Part shown: positions 38,820-46,755 of the stretch, piece by piece
Numbering within the stretch: position 1 is the stretch's first letter
Layout of the letters: every line of letters begins with the position of its first letter
DNA from: Streptomyces sp. LS1784
Lineage (GTDB): Bacteria; Actinomycetota; Actinomycetes; Streptomycetales; Streptomycetaceae
Length of the DNA: 55,795 bases
Direction of reading: 5' to 3'
NCBI RefSeq assembly: GCF_020103755.1
Contig: NZ_JAHSQD010000005.1
Span: 1-55,795 of the forward strand
Notes under the pieces: model-generated
Told to the model about the DNA's origin: nothing
Databases searched by the model: none
What the model saw: the letters and a program-made list of their open reading frames with translations, nothing else
Position numbers and translations under genes: made by a program

Positions 38820-40130
38820 GTGCTCAGTGCGTTCGCGCGGGCGTTCCAGACGCCCGACCTGCGCAAGAAGCTGCTGTTCACGCTGGGCATCATGGTGCTG
38901 TTCCGCCTGGGCTCGCACATTCCGATGCCGGGCGTGAGCTTCACGGCCGTGAACGAGTGCGTGAAGGACACCAAGAACAGCGGCCTCTTCGGACTCGTCA
39001 ACCTGTTCAGCGGTGGCGCGCTCCTCCAGCTGACGATCTTCGCCCTCGGCATCATGCCGTACATCACGGCGAGCATCATCCTCCAGCTCCTCACCGTCGT
39101 GATCCCGCGACTGGAGATGCTGAAGAAGGAGGGGCAGGCCGGCCAGGCGAAGATCACCCAGTACACCCGTTACCTGACCATCGCGCTCGCGGTACTCCAG
39201 GGCACCGGCATCGTGGCGACGGCCTCCAGCGGCGCGCTGTTCTCCGGCTGCCCGCTGGCCAACGAGATCGTCCCGGACACCAGCGTGTTCCGGATCGCCG
39301 TCATGGTGCTCACCATGACCGCCGGCACCACGGTCATCATGTGGCTCGGTGAGCTGATCACCGACCGCGGCATCGGCAACGGCATGTCGCTGCTGATCTT
39401 CACCTCGATCGCGGCCCAGTTCCCGTCCTCCATGTGGAACATCAAGACCACCGGCACGATCGGCGGCGGCTGGGTCGAGTTCCTCTCGGTGGTCGCGGTC
39501 GGCATCATCGTCGTGATGCTGGTCATCTTCGTCGAGCAGGCCCAGCGCAGGATCCCGGTCCAGTACGCGAAGCGGATGATCGGCCGCCGGGCGTTCGGGG
39601 GGACCTCGACCTACATCCCGCTCAAGGTGAACCAGGCCGGTGTCATCCCGGTCATCTTCGCCTCCTCGCTGCTGTACATCCCCGCCCTGGTGGTCCAGCT
39701 GACCAACAGCCAAGCGGGCTGGGCCACGTGGATCCGGACGAACTTCGTCAAGGGTGACCACCCGATCTACATGGCCACCTACTTCCTGCTGATCGTCTTC
39801 TTCGCCTTCTTCTACGTCGCCATCTCCTTCAACCCCGAAGAAGTTGCCGACAACATGAAGAAGTATGGTGGGTTCATCCCGGGTATCCGGGCCGGCCGAC
39901 CGACGGCCGAGTACCTGAACTACGTGCTGACCCGAATCACGTGGCCGGGTTCGCTCTACCTGGGCCTGATCGCGTTGATCCCGATGATCGCCCTGGTCGC
40001 CTTCGGACAGCAGACCAACTTCCCGTTCGGCGGCACCAGCGTGCTCATCGTCGTCGGCGTCGGACTCGAAACTGTGAAGCAGATCGAGAGCCAGCTCCAG
40101 CAGCGCAATTACGAAGGGTTCCTCCGCTGA
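38820..40130 (+). CDS. secY: Protein translocase subunit SecY
   Basis: Central pore of the Sec translocon. The 436-aa protein has ten membrane helices and the SecY motifs FRLGSHIPMPGV and MPYITASIILQLLTVVIPRL in the early part, GMSLLIFTSIAAQFP, and the C-terminal ETVKQIESQLQQRNYEGFLR, which is the last conserved SecY tail. The start is GTG at 38820 with an AGGAGG site. Its stop overlaps the adk ATG by one base, giving the common secY-adk-map group. SecE and SecG are not in this window. Confidence 0.98.
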   Translation: MLSAFARAFQTPDLRKKLLFTLGIMVLFRLGSHIPMPGVSFTAVNECVKDTKNSGLFGLVNLFSGGALLQLTIFALGIMPYITASIILQLLTVVIPRLEMLKKEGQAGQAKITQYTRYLTIALAVLQGTGIVATASSGALFSGCPLANEIVPDTSVFRIAVMVLTMTAGTTVIMWLGELITDRGIGNGMSLLIFTSIAAQFPSSMWNIKTTGTIGGGWVEFLSVVAVGIIVVMLVIFVEQAQRRIPVQYAKRMIGRRAFGGTSTYIPLKVNQAGVIPVIFASSLLYIPALVVQLTNSQAGWATWIRTNFVKGDHPIYMATYFLLIVFFAFFYVAISFNPEEVADNMKKYGGFIPGIRAGRPTAEYLNYVLTRITWPGSLYLGLIALIPMIALVAFGQQTNFPFGGTSVLIVVGVGLETVKQIESQLQQRNYEGFLR

Positions 40131-40783
40131 TGCGTATCGTCCTCGTTGGTCCTCCCGGGGCCGGGAAGGGTACTCAGGCGCACCTGCTCGCCAAGACCCT
40201 GTCCATTCCCCACATCTCCACCGGCGACCTGTTCCGTGCGAACATCAGCCAGGGCACCCCGTTGGGGCTCGAGGCCAAGAGCTACATGGACGCGGGACAC
40301 CTGGTGCCGGACGAGGTCACCATCGGGATGGCCAAGGACCGGATGCTCCAGGAGGACGCCGCCAACGGCTTCCTGCTCGACGGCTTCCCCCGCAACCTCG
40401 GGCAGGCCAAGGCGCTGGACGAGTTCCTCGCCGAGCAGGGCATCAAGCTGGACGGCGTGCTGGACCTGGAGGTCCCCGAGGACGAGGTCGTCCGCCGGAT
40501 CGCCGGCCGCCGCCTGTGCCGCAACGACGGTGGCCACGTCTTCCACGTGGACTACAACCCGCCGAAGGCCGAGGGCGTCTGCGACGAGTGCGGCGGCGAG
40601 CTGTACCAGCGCTCGGACGACACCGAGGACAAGGTGCGCACGCGCCTGGAGGTCTACCACACGGAGACCGAGCCGATCATCGACTACTACGTCCAGCAGG
40701 GCCTGGTGGCGACCATCTCGGCCCTCGGCAAGGTGGACGAGGTCACCGCCCGCTCGATCGAGGCGCTGAAGCAGGACAGCTGA
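40130..40783 (+). CDS. adk: Adenylate kinase
   Basis: Interconverts ATP + AMP and 2 ADP. The 217-aa long-type enzyme has the P-loop GPPGAGKGT (residues 7-15), the DGFPRNLGQAKALD motif and a LID with Cys-rich segments CRND and CDEC. That is three Cys plus probably one Asp as zinc ligand, rather than four Cys; many actinobacteria show this. The ATG shares one base with the secY stop. A hairpin follows its stop before map. Confidence 0.97.
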   Translation: MRIVLVGPPGAGKGTQAHLLAKTLSIPHISTGDLFRANISQGTPLGLEAKSYMDAGHLVPDEVTIGMAKDRMLQEDAANGFLLDGFPRNLGQAKALDEFLAEQGIKLDGVLDLEVPEDEVVRRIAGRRLCRNDGGHVFHVDYNPPKAEGVCDECGGELYQRSDDTEDKVRTRLEVYHTETEPIIDYYVQQGLVATISALGKVDEVTARSIEALKQDS

Positions 40784-40807
40784 GTCTCTCGGCGAACGTA
40801 CGACGGT

Positions 40808-40846
40808 ACGGCCGGGTCGCCCGCCCAGCGCGGGAGGCCCGGCCGT
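40808..40846 (+). terminator. Hairpin between adk and map
   Basis: ACGGCCGGG (40808-40816) pairs with CCCGGCCGT (40838-40846), with an inner CCCGC/GCGGG pairing, followed by TTT. It lies 24 bp after adk and may end or attenuate the secY-adk transcript. Confidence 0.65.
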
Positions 40847-40900
40847 TTCGGCGTCGTACGGTGGTACCAGTGGTAATCCGGACTTGGAAGGCGTGACCAG

Positions 40901-41740
40901 ATGGTGGAGATCAAGACCCCCGAGCAGATCGCGAAGATGCGAGCGGCCGGGCTGGTCGTCGCCGAGGCCCTGAAGGCCTGCCGCGAGGCGGTCGTCCCCG
41001 GGGTGACCACCCAGGAGCTCAACGACATCGCGGACAAGGTCATCACCGGCCACGGCGCCACCTCGAACTTCCGCGCCCACCACGGCGGGCTCTGGTTCCC
41101 GGGCGTGATCTGCGCGTCGGTGAACAACGAGGTCGTGCACGGCATCCCGGGCGAGCGGGTGCTCCAGGAGGGCGACGTCATCTCGATCGACTGCGGCGCC
41201 ATCCTGGACGGCTGGCACGGCGACTCGGCCATCACGGTGGCGGTCGGCGAGGTCCGCCCGGAGGTCGAGATGCTGAGCCGCGTCACCGAGGGCTCGATGT
41301 GGGCCGGCATCGCCCAGATGAAGAAGAACAACCGCCTGGTGGACGTCTCCAAGGCGATCGAGGGCTACATCCGCCGCCAGCCGCTGCCGCCGAAGGGCAA
41401 GTGGGGCATCACCGAGGGCTACGGCGGCCACGGCATCGGCACCGCGATGCACATGGAGCCGCACGTGCTGAACTACGTCGAGCGCGGCCGCGGCAAGGGC
41501 CCGAAGCTGGTCCCCGGCACCGTGCTGGCGATCGAGCCGATGGTCTCGCTCGGCACCCCGCACACCACCGTGCTGGACGACGAGTGGACGGTCGTCACCA
41601 ACGACGGCACCTGGGCCTCGCACTGGGAGCACTCGGTGGCCGTCACCGAGCAGGGCCCGCTGGTGCTGACGGCCTTCGACGGCGGCAAGGCGGAACTGGC
41701 CAAGCTGGGCATCACCGCAGCTCCGGACCCCCTCGCGTAG
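40901..41740 (+). CDS. map: Methionine aminopeptidase, type I
   Basis: Removes the initiator Met from nascent proteins. The 279-aa protein has all five metal ligands in order: Asp97 (ISIDCG), Asp108 (HGDSA), His177 (GHGIG), Glu212 (AIEPM) and Glu243 (HWEHS). The start MVEIKTPEQIAKMRAAGLVV is standard. It is separated from adk by 117 bp with a hairpin, so it may have its own promoter, but the secY-adk-map order is conserved. A T-rich terminator follows. Confidence 0.97.
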   Translation: MVEIKTPEQIAKMRAAGLVVAEALKACREAVVPGVTTQELNDIADKVITGHGATSNFRAHHGGLWFPGVICASVNNEVVHGIPGERVLQEGDVISIDCGAILDGWHGDSAITVAVGEVRPEVEMLSRVTEGSMWAGIAQMKKNNRLVDVSKAIEGYIRRQPLPPKGKWGITEGYGGHGIGTAMHMEPHVLNYVERGRGKGPKLVPGTVLAIEPMVSLGTPHTTVLDDEWTVVTNDGTWASHWEHSVAVTEQGPLVLTAFDGGKAELAKLGITAAPDPLA

Positions 41741-41778
41741 TCGTGGCGGCATCCGACTGCCGCTGCTGACAAGGGATC

Positions 41779-41811
41779 AAAGCCCTGGAGGTTTGGACCT
41801 CCAGGGCTTTT
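41779..41811 (+). terminator. Intrinsic terminator after map
   Basis: Perfect 14-bp stem, arms 41779-41792 and 41797-41810, TTGG loop, followed by T-rich sequence. The A-rich 5' side makes it work for either strand. Confidence 0.9.
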
Positions 41812-41882
41812 GTCCTATTTTTATCCGCTGGCAGTGGTCCGCTGCGGCCTGACTGGTTTACGAGCGATGCAGGAGAGAGCAC

Positions 41883-42308
41883 GTGCTCAAGGGATTCCGC
41901 GACTTCATGATGCGCGGCAACGTCGTCGACATGGCGGTCGGTGTGGTCATCGGTGCCGCGTTCACCGCGGTGGTGACCGGTTTCGTGTCCGCCTTCCTCA
42001 CCCCGCTGGTGGGTGTGGTGGTCGGCGCGGCCGGCGACTTCAGCTCGTACAAGGCGCACATCGCCGGAGTGACCTTCCCGTACGGGCAGTTCCTCAACGT
42101 GCTGATCGCGTTCTTCATGACCGCCGCGGTGCTGTACTTCTGCGTGGTGCTGCCGATCACCAAGGCGACCGCGCGCTACATGCCGAAGAAGCCGAAGGCG
42201 CCGAAGCGCCCCTGCCCCGAGTGCCTGACCGAGATCCCCCAGGCCGCCCGCCGCTGCTCGGCCTGCACCGCGCACGTCGAGCCGATGGCGACCGCCACCG
42301 GCGTCTGA
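41883..42308 (+). CDS. mscL: Large-conductance mechanosensitive channel with C-terminal zinc ribbon
   Basis: Emergency osmotic-release channel. The 141-aa protein starts with GTG at 41883 behind GCAGGAGAG and has the MscL pattern: LKGFRDFMMRGNVVDMAVGV followed by the first pore helix, a periplasmic loop, and a second helix FLNVLIAFFMTAAVLYFCVV. Its C-terminal cytoplasmic part is unusual compared with E. coli: CPEC and CSAC separated by ten residues form a zinc-ribbon-like motif. It stands alone between the map terminator and the infA promoter. Confidence 0.94.
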   Translation: MLKGFRDFMMRGNVVDMAVGVVIGAAFTAVVTGFVSAFLTPLVGVVVGAAGDFSSYKAHIAGVTFPYGQFLNVLIAFFMTAAVLYFCVVLPITKATARYMPKKPKAPKRPCPECLTEIPQAARRCSACTAHVEPMATATGV

Positions 42309-42349
42309 CGTAGCGGGTGTGACGGCGACCGCTTTCAGGGGCCCCCGTT

Positions 42350-42378
42350 TTGGTCCATCGCACGCGCTGGCGTAGGAT
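42350..42378 (+). promoter_or_regulatory. Promoter of the infA–rpmJ operon
   Basis: TTGGTC (42350-42355), 17 nt, TAGGAT (42373-42378). A very good housekeeping-type match; it predicts a leader of about 118 nt before infA. Confidence 0.75.
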
Positions 42379-42502
42379 GGACCGTCGGCTCACTCGTAGC
42401 GTGCTCCAGCACGCCCTCTTCCCCTCGGGGGCGGGGTGAACCCAGGTTCGCACGAGCGTTCCGCATACGGTAGCCGGTCCCGGAAGGTGGATCTCGCAGT
42501 TC

Positions 42503-42724
42503 ATGGCTAAGAAGCAAGGCGCCATTGAGATCGAGGGCACCGTGATCGAGTCTCTTCCGAACGCGATGTTCAAGGTCGAGCTGCAGAACGGTCACAAGGT
42601 CCTCGCGCACATCAGTGGCAAGATGCGCATGCACTACATCCGCATCCTGCCGGACGACCGGGTCGTCGTGGAGCTCAGCCCCTACGACCTCACGCGCGGG
42701 CGGATCGTCTACCGCTACAAGTAA
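42503..42724 (+). CDS. infA: Translation initiation factor IF-1
   Basis: Small OB-fold factor that occupies the A site during initiation. The 73-aa protein starts [20 protein letters not shown] and contains [20 protein letters not shown], fully standard. A clear promoter lies about 120 bp upstream. rpmJ follows after 33 bp, so the two are in one operon, leading into the rpsM-rpsK-rpoA set. Confidence 0.98.
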   Translation: MAKKQGAIEIEGTVIESLPNAMFKVELQNGHKVLAHISGKMRMHYIRILPDDRVVVELSPYDLTRGRIVYRYK

Positions 42725-42757
42725 GAACGTCAGATCTAGACCCGGAGAACCTGAAAC

Positions 42758-42871
42758 ATGAAGGTCAAGCCGAGCGTCAAGAAGATCTGCGACAAGTGCA
42801 AGGTGATCCGCCGCCACGGCCGGGTCATGGTGATCTGCGACAACCTGCGCCACAAGCAGCGCCAGGGCTGA
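42758..42871 (+). CDS. rpmJ: 50S ribosomal protein L36, zinc-binding form
   Basis: 37-aa protein [20 protein letters not shown] and so on, ending RHKQRQG. Cys11, Cys14, Cys27 and His32 form the intact C-C-C-H zinc site, so it is the zinc-containing form. It lies 33 bp after infA and 176 bp before rpsM. It is too short for most ORF lists but unmistakable. As with S14, a zinc-independent paralogue may exist elsewhere. Confidence 0.97.
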   Translation: MKVKPSVKKICDKCKVIRRHGRVMVICDNLRHKQRQG

Positions 42872-43047
42872 TCTCTCCCCAGCATTTCTCGTAGTACTTC
42901 GCGCGACGCGAAAACGTCATGAGCGGGCTACCCGATCCGATCCGCGAGGAACGGACTGCCGCCCCCGGTCAGAGGCCGGGGCTCCCTCACCGTGAGGTGT
43001 CGGAGTAGGTAGCACGCAAGACCTCTGAAGAACCACAGGAGCCTTGA

Positions 43048-43428
43048 ATGGCACGCCTCGCCGGCGTTGATCTCCCCCGTGAGAAGCGGATCGAGATCGC
43101 CCTCACCTACGTGTACGGCATCGGCCGTACCCGCGCCCAGCAGACCCTCGCCGAGACCGGTGTCAACCCGGATGTCCGCGTTCGCGACATCTCCGAGGAG
43201 GACCTGGTCAAGCTGAGCCAGTACATCGACGCCAACTACACGGTCGAGGGTGACCTCCGCCGTGAGGTGGCCGCCGACATCCGCCGCAAGGTCGAGATCG
43301 GCTGCTACGAGGGTCTGCGTCACCGCCGTGGCCTGCCGGTCCGCGGTCAGCGCACCCACACCAACGCGCGTACCCGCAAGGGCCCGCGTCGCGCGATCGC
43401 CGGCAAGAAGAAGCCGGGCAAGAAGTAG
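43048..43428 (+). CDS. rpsM: 30S ribosomal protein S13
   Basis: S13 contacts P-site tRNA and bridges to L5. The 126-aa product starts [20 protein letters not shown] and includes the signature [20 protein letters not shown], ending KKKPGKK. A CAGGAG ribosome site precedes it. It follows rpmJ by 176 bp, a spacer in which I found no convincing promoter. rpsK starts 72 bp later. Confidence 0.98.
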   Translation: MARLAGVDLPREKRIEIALTYVYGIGRTRAQQTLAETGVNPDVRVRDISEEDLVKLSQYIDANYTVEGDLRREVAADIRRKVEIGCYEGLRHRRGLPVRGQRTHTNARTRKGPRRAIAGKKKPGKK

Positions 43429-43500
43429 TCCGTCCCGTAACCGGACATCCCTCCGGCCCGCGGGTCAGCGGACCGACCACCTCAGTAGGAGAACAGACTT

Positions 43501-43908
43501 ATGCCCCCCAAGGGTCGTCAGGCTGCCGGCGCGAAGAAGATCCGCCGCAAGGAAAAGAAGAACGTCGCTCACGGCCACGCGCACATCAAGAGCACGTTCA
43601 ACAACACCATCGTCTCGATCACGGACCCGTCCGGCAACGTGATCTCCTGGGCCTCCGCCGGCCACGTCGGCTTCAAGGGCTCGCGCAAGTCCACCCCGTT
43701 CGCCGCGCAGATGGCCGCCGAGGCCGCTGCCCGTCGCGCGCAGGAGCACGGCATGCGCAAGGTTGACGTCTTCGTGAAGGGTCCGGGCTCCGGCCGCGAG
43801 ACCGCGATCCGTTCGCTCCAGGCCACCGGCCTGGAGGTCGGCTCGATCCAGGACGTCACCCCCACCCCGCACAACGGCTGCCGTCCGCCGAAGCGCCGCC
43901 GCGTCTGA
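43501..43908 (+). CDS. rpsK: 30S ribosomal protein S11
   Basis: S11 lines the mRNA path on the 30S platform. The 135-aa product starts [20 protein letters not shown] and carries the signature [25 protein letters not shown] lies before the ATG. In many bacteria rpsD follows directly; here the next gene is rpoA, after a long hairpin. That agrees with the streptomycete pattern in which S4 is encoded elsewhere. Confidence 0.98.
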   Translation: MPPKGRQAAGAKKIRRKEKKNVAHGHAHIKSTFNNTIVSITDPSGNVISWASAGHVGFKGSRKSTPFAAQMAAEAAARRAQEHGMRKVDVFVKGPGSGRETAIRSLQATGLEVGSIQDVTPTPHNGCRPPKRRRV

Positions 43909-43947
43909 CGCAGCGCCTTCGGGCACGCTGGGTTCTGCTTTAAACCT

Positions 43948-44001
43948 CGTACGGGCTCCCACACAGTTGATTGAGAAACTGTCCTCGGGAGCCCGTACGC
44001 T
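43948..44001 (+). promoter_or_regulatory. Long hairpin overlapping a candidate rpoA promoter
   Basis: CGTACGGGCTCCC (43948-43960) pairs with 43987-43999, and ACAGTT (43963-43968) with AACTGT (43977-43982), making a two-part stem of about 19 pairs. Inside it TTGAGA (43971-43976), 19 nt and TACGCT (43996-44001) form a possible promoter. It could end rpsK transcription and start rpoA transcription at nearly the same place. Confidence 0.55.
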
Positions 44002-44075
44002 TGGCGTGAGGCCACCGCCTCACGGCCATTCGTTCGGCGTCAAATAGTGGGCGCCGAAGACTGGAGGATCAAAAC

Positions 44076-45098
44076 ATGCTCATCGCTCAGCGTCCCTCGC
44101 TGACCGAAGAGGTCGTCGACGAGTTCCGCTCGCGGTTCGTGATCGAGCCGCTGGAGCCGGGCTTCGGCTACACCCTCGGCAACTCCCTGCGCCGCACGCT
44201 CCTGTCGTCGATCCCGGGTGCCGCTGTCACCAGCATCCGCATCGACGGCGTCCTGCACGAGTTCACCACCGTGCCGGGCGTCAAGGAGGACGTGACCGAC
44301 CTCATCCTCAACATCAAGCAGCTGGTCGTCTCCTCGGAGCACGACGAGCCGGTCGTGATGTACCTGCGCAAGCAGGGCCCGGGTGTCGTCACCGCCGCCG
44401 ACATCGCCCCGCCGGCGGGTGTCGAGGTGCACAACCCCGAGCTGGTCCTCGCCACCCTGAACGGCAAGGGCAAGCTGGAGATGGAGCTGACCGTCGAGCG
44501 CGGTCGCGGCTACGTCTCCGCCGTCCAGAACAAGGCCTCCGGCCAGGAGATCGGCCGCATCCCGGTCGACTCGATCTACAGCCCGGTGCTGAAGGTCACC
44601 TACAAGGTCGAGGCCACCCGTGTCGAGCAGCGGACCGACTTCGACAAGCTGATCGTCGACGTCGAGACCAAGCCCGCCATGCGTCCGCGCGACGCCATGG
44701 CCTCGGCCGGCAAGACCCTGGTGGAGCTGTTCGGCCTCGCCCGCGAGCTGAACATCGACGCCGAGGGCATCGACATGGGCCCGTCCCCGACGGACGCCGC
44801 CCTGGCCGCCGACCTGGCGCTGCCGATCGAGGAGCTGGAGCTCACCGTCCGCTCCTACAACTGCCTCAAGCGCGAGGGCATCCACACCGTGGGTGAGCTC
44901 GTCGCCCGCTCCGAGGCCGACCTGCTCGACATCCGCAACTTCGGTGCGAAGTCGATCGACGAGGTCAAGGCGAAGCTGGCCGGCATGGGCCTGGCCCTCA
45001 AGGACAGCCCGCCCGGGTTCGACCCGACCGCTGCCGCCGACGCCTTCGGCGCCGACGACCTCGACGACTCGCACTTCGCCGAGACCGAGCAGTACTAA
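44076..45098 (+). CDS. rpoA: RNA polymerase alpha subunit
   Basis: Assembly scaffold of RNA polymerase. The 340-aa protein has the N-domain motifs [20 protein letters not shown] and [18 protein letters not shown], and the C-terminal domain [20 protein letters not shown] with the helix-hairpin-helix region for activators and UP elements. The last ~20 residues are acidic (for example [19 protein letters not shown]), common in actinobacteria. Ribosome site GGAGG. It is preceded by a hairpin/promoter candidate and followed by two hairpins before rplQ. Confidence 0.99.
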   Translation: MLIAQRPSLTEEVVDEFRSRFVIEPLEPGFGYTLGNSLRRTLLSSIPGAAVTSIRIDGVLHEFTTVPGVKEDVTDLILNIKQLVVSSEHDEPVVMYLRKQGPGVVTAADIAPPAGVEVHNPELVLATLNGKGKLEMELTVERGRGYVSAVQNKASGQEIGRIPVDSIYSPVLKVTYKVEATRVEQRTDFDKLIVDVETKPAMRPRDAMASAGKTLVELFGLARELNIDAEGIDMGPSPTDAALAADLALPIEELELTVRSYNCLKREGIHTVGELVARSEADLLDIRNFGAKSIDEVKAKLAGMGLALKDSPPGFDPTAAADAFGADDLDDSHFAETEQY

Positions 45099-45110
45099 GA
45101 GATTTGGCCG

Positions 45111-45174
45111 CGGGGGCGGTTCCACGGAGCCGCCCCCGTCGTCATGAAAGCCGTACGGGCACAGTGCCCGTACG
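45111..45174 (+). terminator. Two tandem hairpins between rpoA and rplQ
   Basis: First stem: arms 45111-45123 and 45126-45138 (13 pairs with one G·U). Second stem: arms 45152-45161 and 45165-45174 (10 perfect pairs, CAG loop). No T-tract. They may reduce read-through so that rplQ is made at a different level from rpoA, or stabilise 3' ends. Confidence 0.6.
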
Positions 45175-45225
45175 CCCGCTGCGGTACCTGGTACGGCCGC
45201 AGTCGGAGATTCAAGGAGTAATTCC

Positions 45226-45705
45226 ATGCCGCGTCCCACCAAGGGTGCCCGCCTGGGCGGTGGCCCGCACCACGAGCCGCTGCTGCTCGCCGGTCTGGCC
45301 CGTGAGCTGTTCCAGTACGGTCGCATCACCACCACCGAGGCCAAGGCCCGCCGCCTGCGCCCGCTGGCGGAGAAGCTGATCACCAAGGCGAAGAAGGGCG
45401 ACATCCACAACCGTCGCCTGGTGCGCAAGACGATCACCGACATCGCCGTGCTGCACACCCTCTTCACCGAGATCGCGCCGCGCTACGAGAACCGCCCGGG
45501 TGGCTACACCCGCATCACCAAGATCGGTCCCCGTCGTGGCGACAACGCCCCGATGGCCGTGATCGAGCTGGTCGAGGCGCTGACCGTCGCGCAGACCGCC
45601 GTCGGCGAGGCCGAGGCCGCCACCAAGCGCGCCGTCAAGGAGGCCGAGGAGGCCAAGGTCGAGGAGACCAAGGCCGACGAGGCTGCCGAGGCCGAGCAGG
45701 CCTGA
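45226..45705 (+). CDS. rplQ: 50S ribosomal protein L17
   Basis: L17 lies near the tunnel exit. The 159-aa product starts [20 protein letters not shown] and contains the core REQ-like region [20 protein letters not shown]. After about residue 120 there is an acidic Ala/Glu/Lys tail ([20 protein letters not shown], then an [19 protein letters not shown] run), typical of actinobacteria. AAGGAG ribosome site. It ends at a hairpin before truA. Confidence 0.98.
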   Translation: MPRPTKGARLGGGPHHEPLLLAGLARELFQYGRITTTEAKARRLRPLAEKLITKAKKGDIHNRRLVRKTITDIAVLHTLFTEIAPRYENRPGGYTRITKIGPRRGDNAPMAVIELVEALTVAQTAVGEAEAATKRAVKEAEEAKVEETKADEAAEAEQA

Positions 45706-45721
45706 CACCTCCAGGTGTTCG

Positions 45722-45757
45722 CGGGCCCGCTTCCCCAGCGATGGGGGAGCGGGCCCG
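45722..45757 (+). terminator. Hairpin between rplQ and truA
   Basis: 15-bp stem, arms 45722-45736 and 45743-45757, one G·U pair, AGCGAT loop, followed by TTC. truA may therefore be expressed by read-through or from a weak promoter downstream. Confidence 0.75.
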
Positions 45758-45802
45758 TTCCCGTCCATTGGCCGATCAGAGCAGTCCGGGAGTTGAGAAG
45801 CA

Positions 45803-46714
45803 GTGGTCAACGATTGCGCCGAGCAGCCGCCGGTGAAGGACGGCCCGGCCGACGGGTACGTCCGGGTTCGGCTCGACCTCGCCTACCAGGGCGCCGAGTT
45901 CTCCGGCTGGGCCCGCCAGAAGGGCGGCCGCCGGACGGTCCAGGAGGAGATCGAGAGCGCGCTCCAGATCGTCACCCGCAGCCCGGAGCTGTTCCCGCTG
46001 ACCGTGGCCGGCCGCACCGACGCCGGGGTGCACGCCCGCGGCCAGGTCGCCCACGTCGACCTGCCGGCCGAGCTGTGGGCGGCGCACCGGGAGAAGCTGC
46101 TGCGTCGGCTGGCCGGCCGGCTCCCCGGGGACGTCCGGATCTACCGGGTCGGCGAGGCGCCGCCCGGGTTCGACGCCCGCTTCTCGGCGATCTGGCGCCG
46201 GTACGCCTACCGGGTCGCCGACCACCCCGGCGGGGTGGACCCGCTGCTGCGCGGCCACGTGCTCTGGCACGACCGGCCGCTGGACATCGACAGGATGAAC
46301 GCGGCCGCGCAACTGCTGCTCGGCGAGCACGACTTCGCCGCGTACTGCAAGAAGCGCGAGGGCGCCACCACCATCCGCACCCTGCTGGAGCTGCACTGGG
46401 ACCGTGTCCCGGTGGACTCCTACGCCGCCCAGGAGGGCTCGCTCGCGGTCGCCACCATCCGGGCCGACGCCTTCTGCCACAACATGGTCCGGGCGCTGGT
46501 CGGCGCGATGCTGCTGGTCGGTGACGGGCACCGGCCGGTGGAGTTCCCCGGCGAGGTGCTGGCCGGCGGGGTGCGCAACTCCGCCGTCAACGTGATCCGG
46601 CCGTACGGGCTCACGCTGGAGGAGGTCGGCTACCCGCCGGACGACCAGCTGGCCGAGCGCAACCGGCTGGCCCGGCGGATGCGCACCCTGCCCGGGCAGG
46701 CCGCTCCCGCATAA
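45803..46714 (+). CDS. truA: tRNA pseudouridine(38-40) synthase TruA
   Basis: Makes pseudouridine at tRNA positions 38-40. The 303-aa protein has the catalytic Asp in [17 protein letters not shown], plus [19 protein letters not shown] and the C-terminal [19 protein letters not shown]. The GTG at 45803 is the likely start; the conserved part begins about 20 residues later. The link rplQ-truA is widespread, though here a strong hairpin lies between them. The next gene, an ABC-F ATPase, starts 41 bp downstream. Confidence 0.95.
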   Translation: MVNDCAEQPPVKDGPADGYVRVRLDLAYQGAEFSGWARQKGGRRTVQEEIESALQIVTRSPELFPLTVAGRTDAGVHARGQVAHVDLPAELWAAHREKLLRRLAGRLPGDVRIYRVGEAPPGFDARFSAIWRRYAYRVADHPGGVDPLLRGHVLWHDRPLDIDRMNAAAQLLLGEHDFAAYCKKREGATTIRTLLELHWDRVPVDSYAAQEGSLAVATIRADAFCHNMVRALVGAMLLVGDGHRPVEFPGEVLAGGVRNSAVNVIRPYGLTLEEVGYPPDDQLAERNRLARRMRTLPGQAAPA

Positions 46715-46755
46715 TCCGTTTTGGCCGGAGGCGTCCGCTTGCGAGAATCGTCCGC

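Noticed and set aside
42872-43047. Possible small RNA or tRNA in the rpmJ–rpsM gap
   Set aside because: I could not fold a cloverleaf or find a clear promoter and terminator; it is only a spacer with some short inverted repeats.
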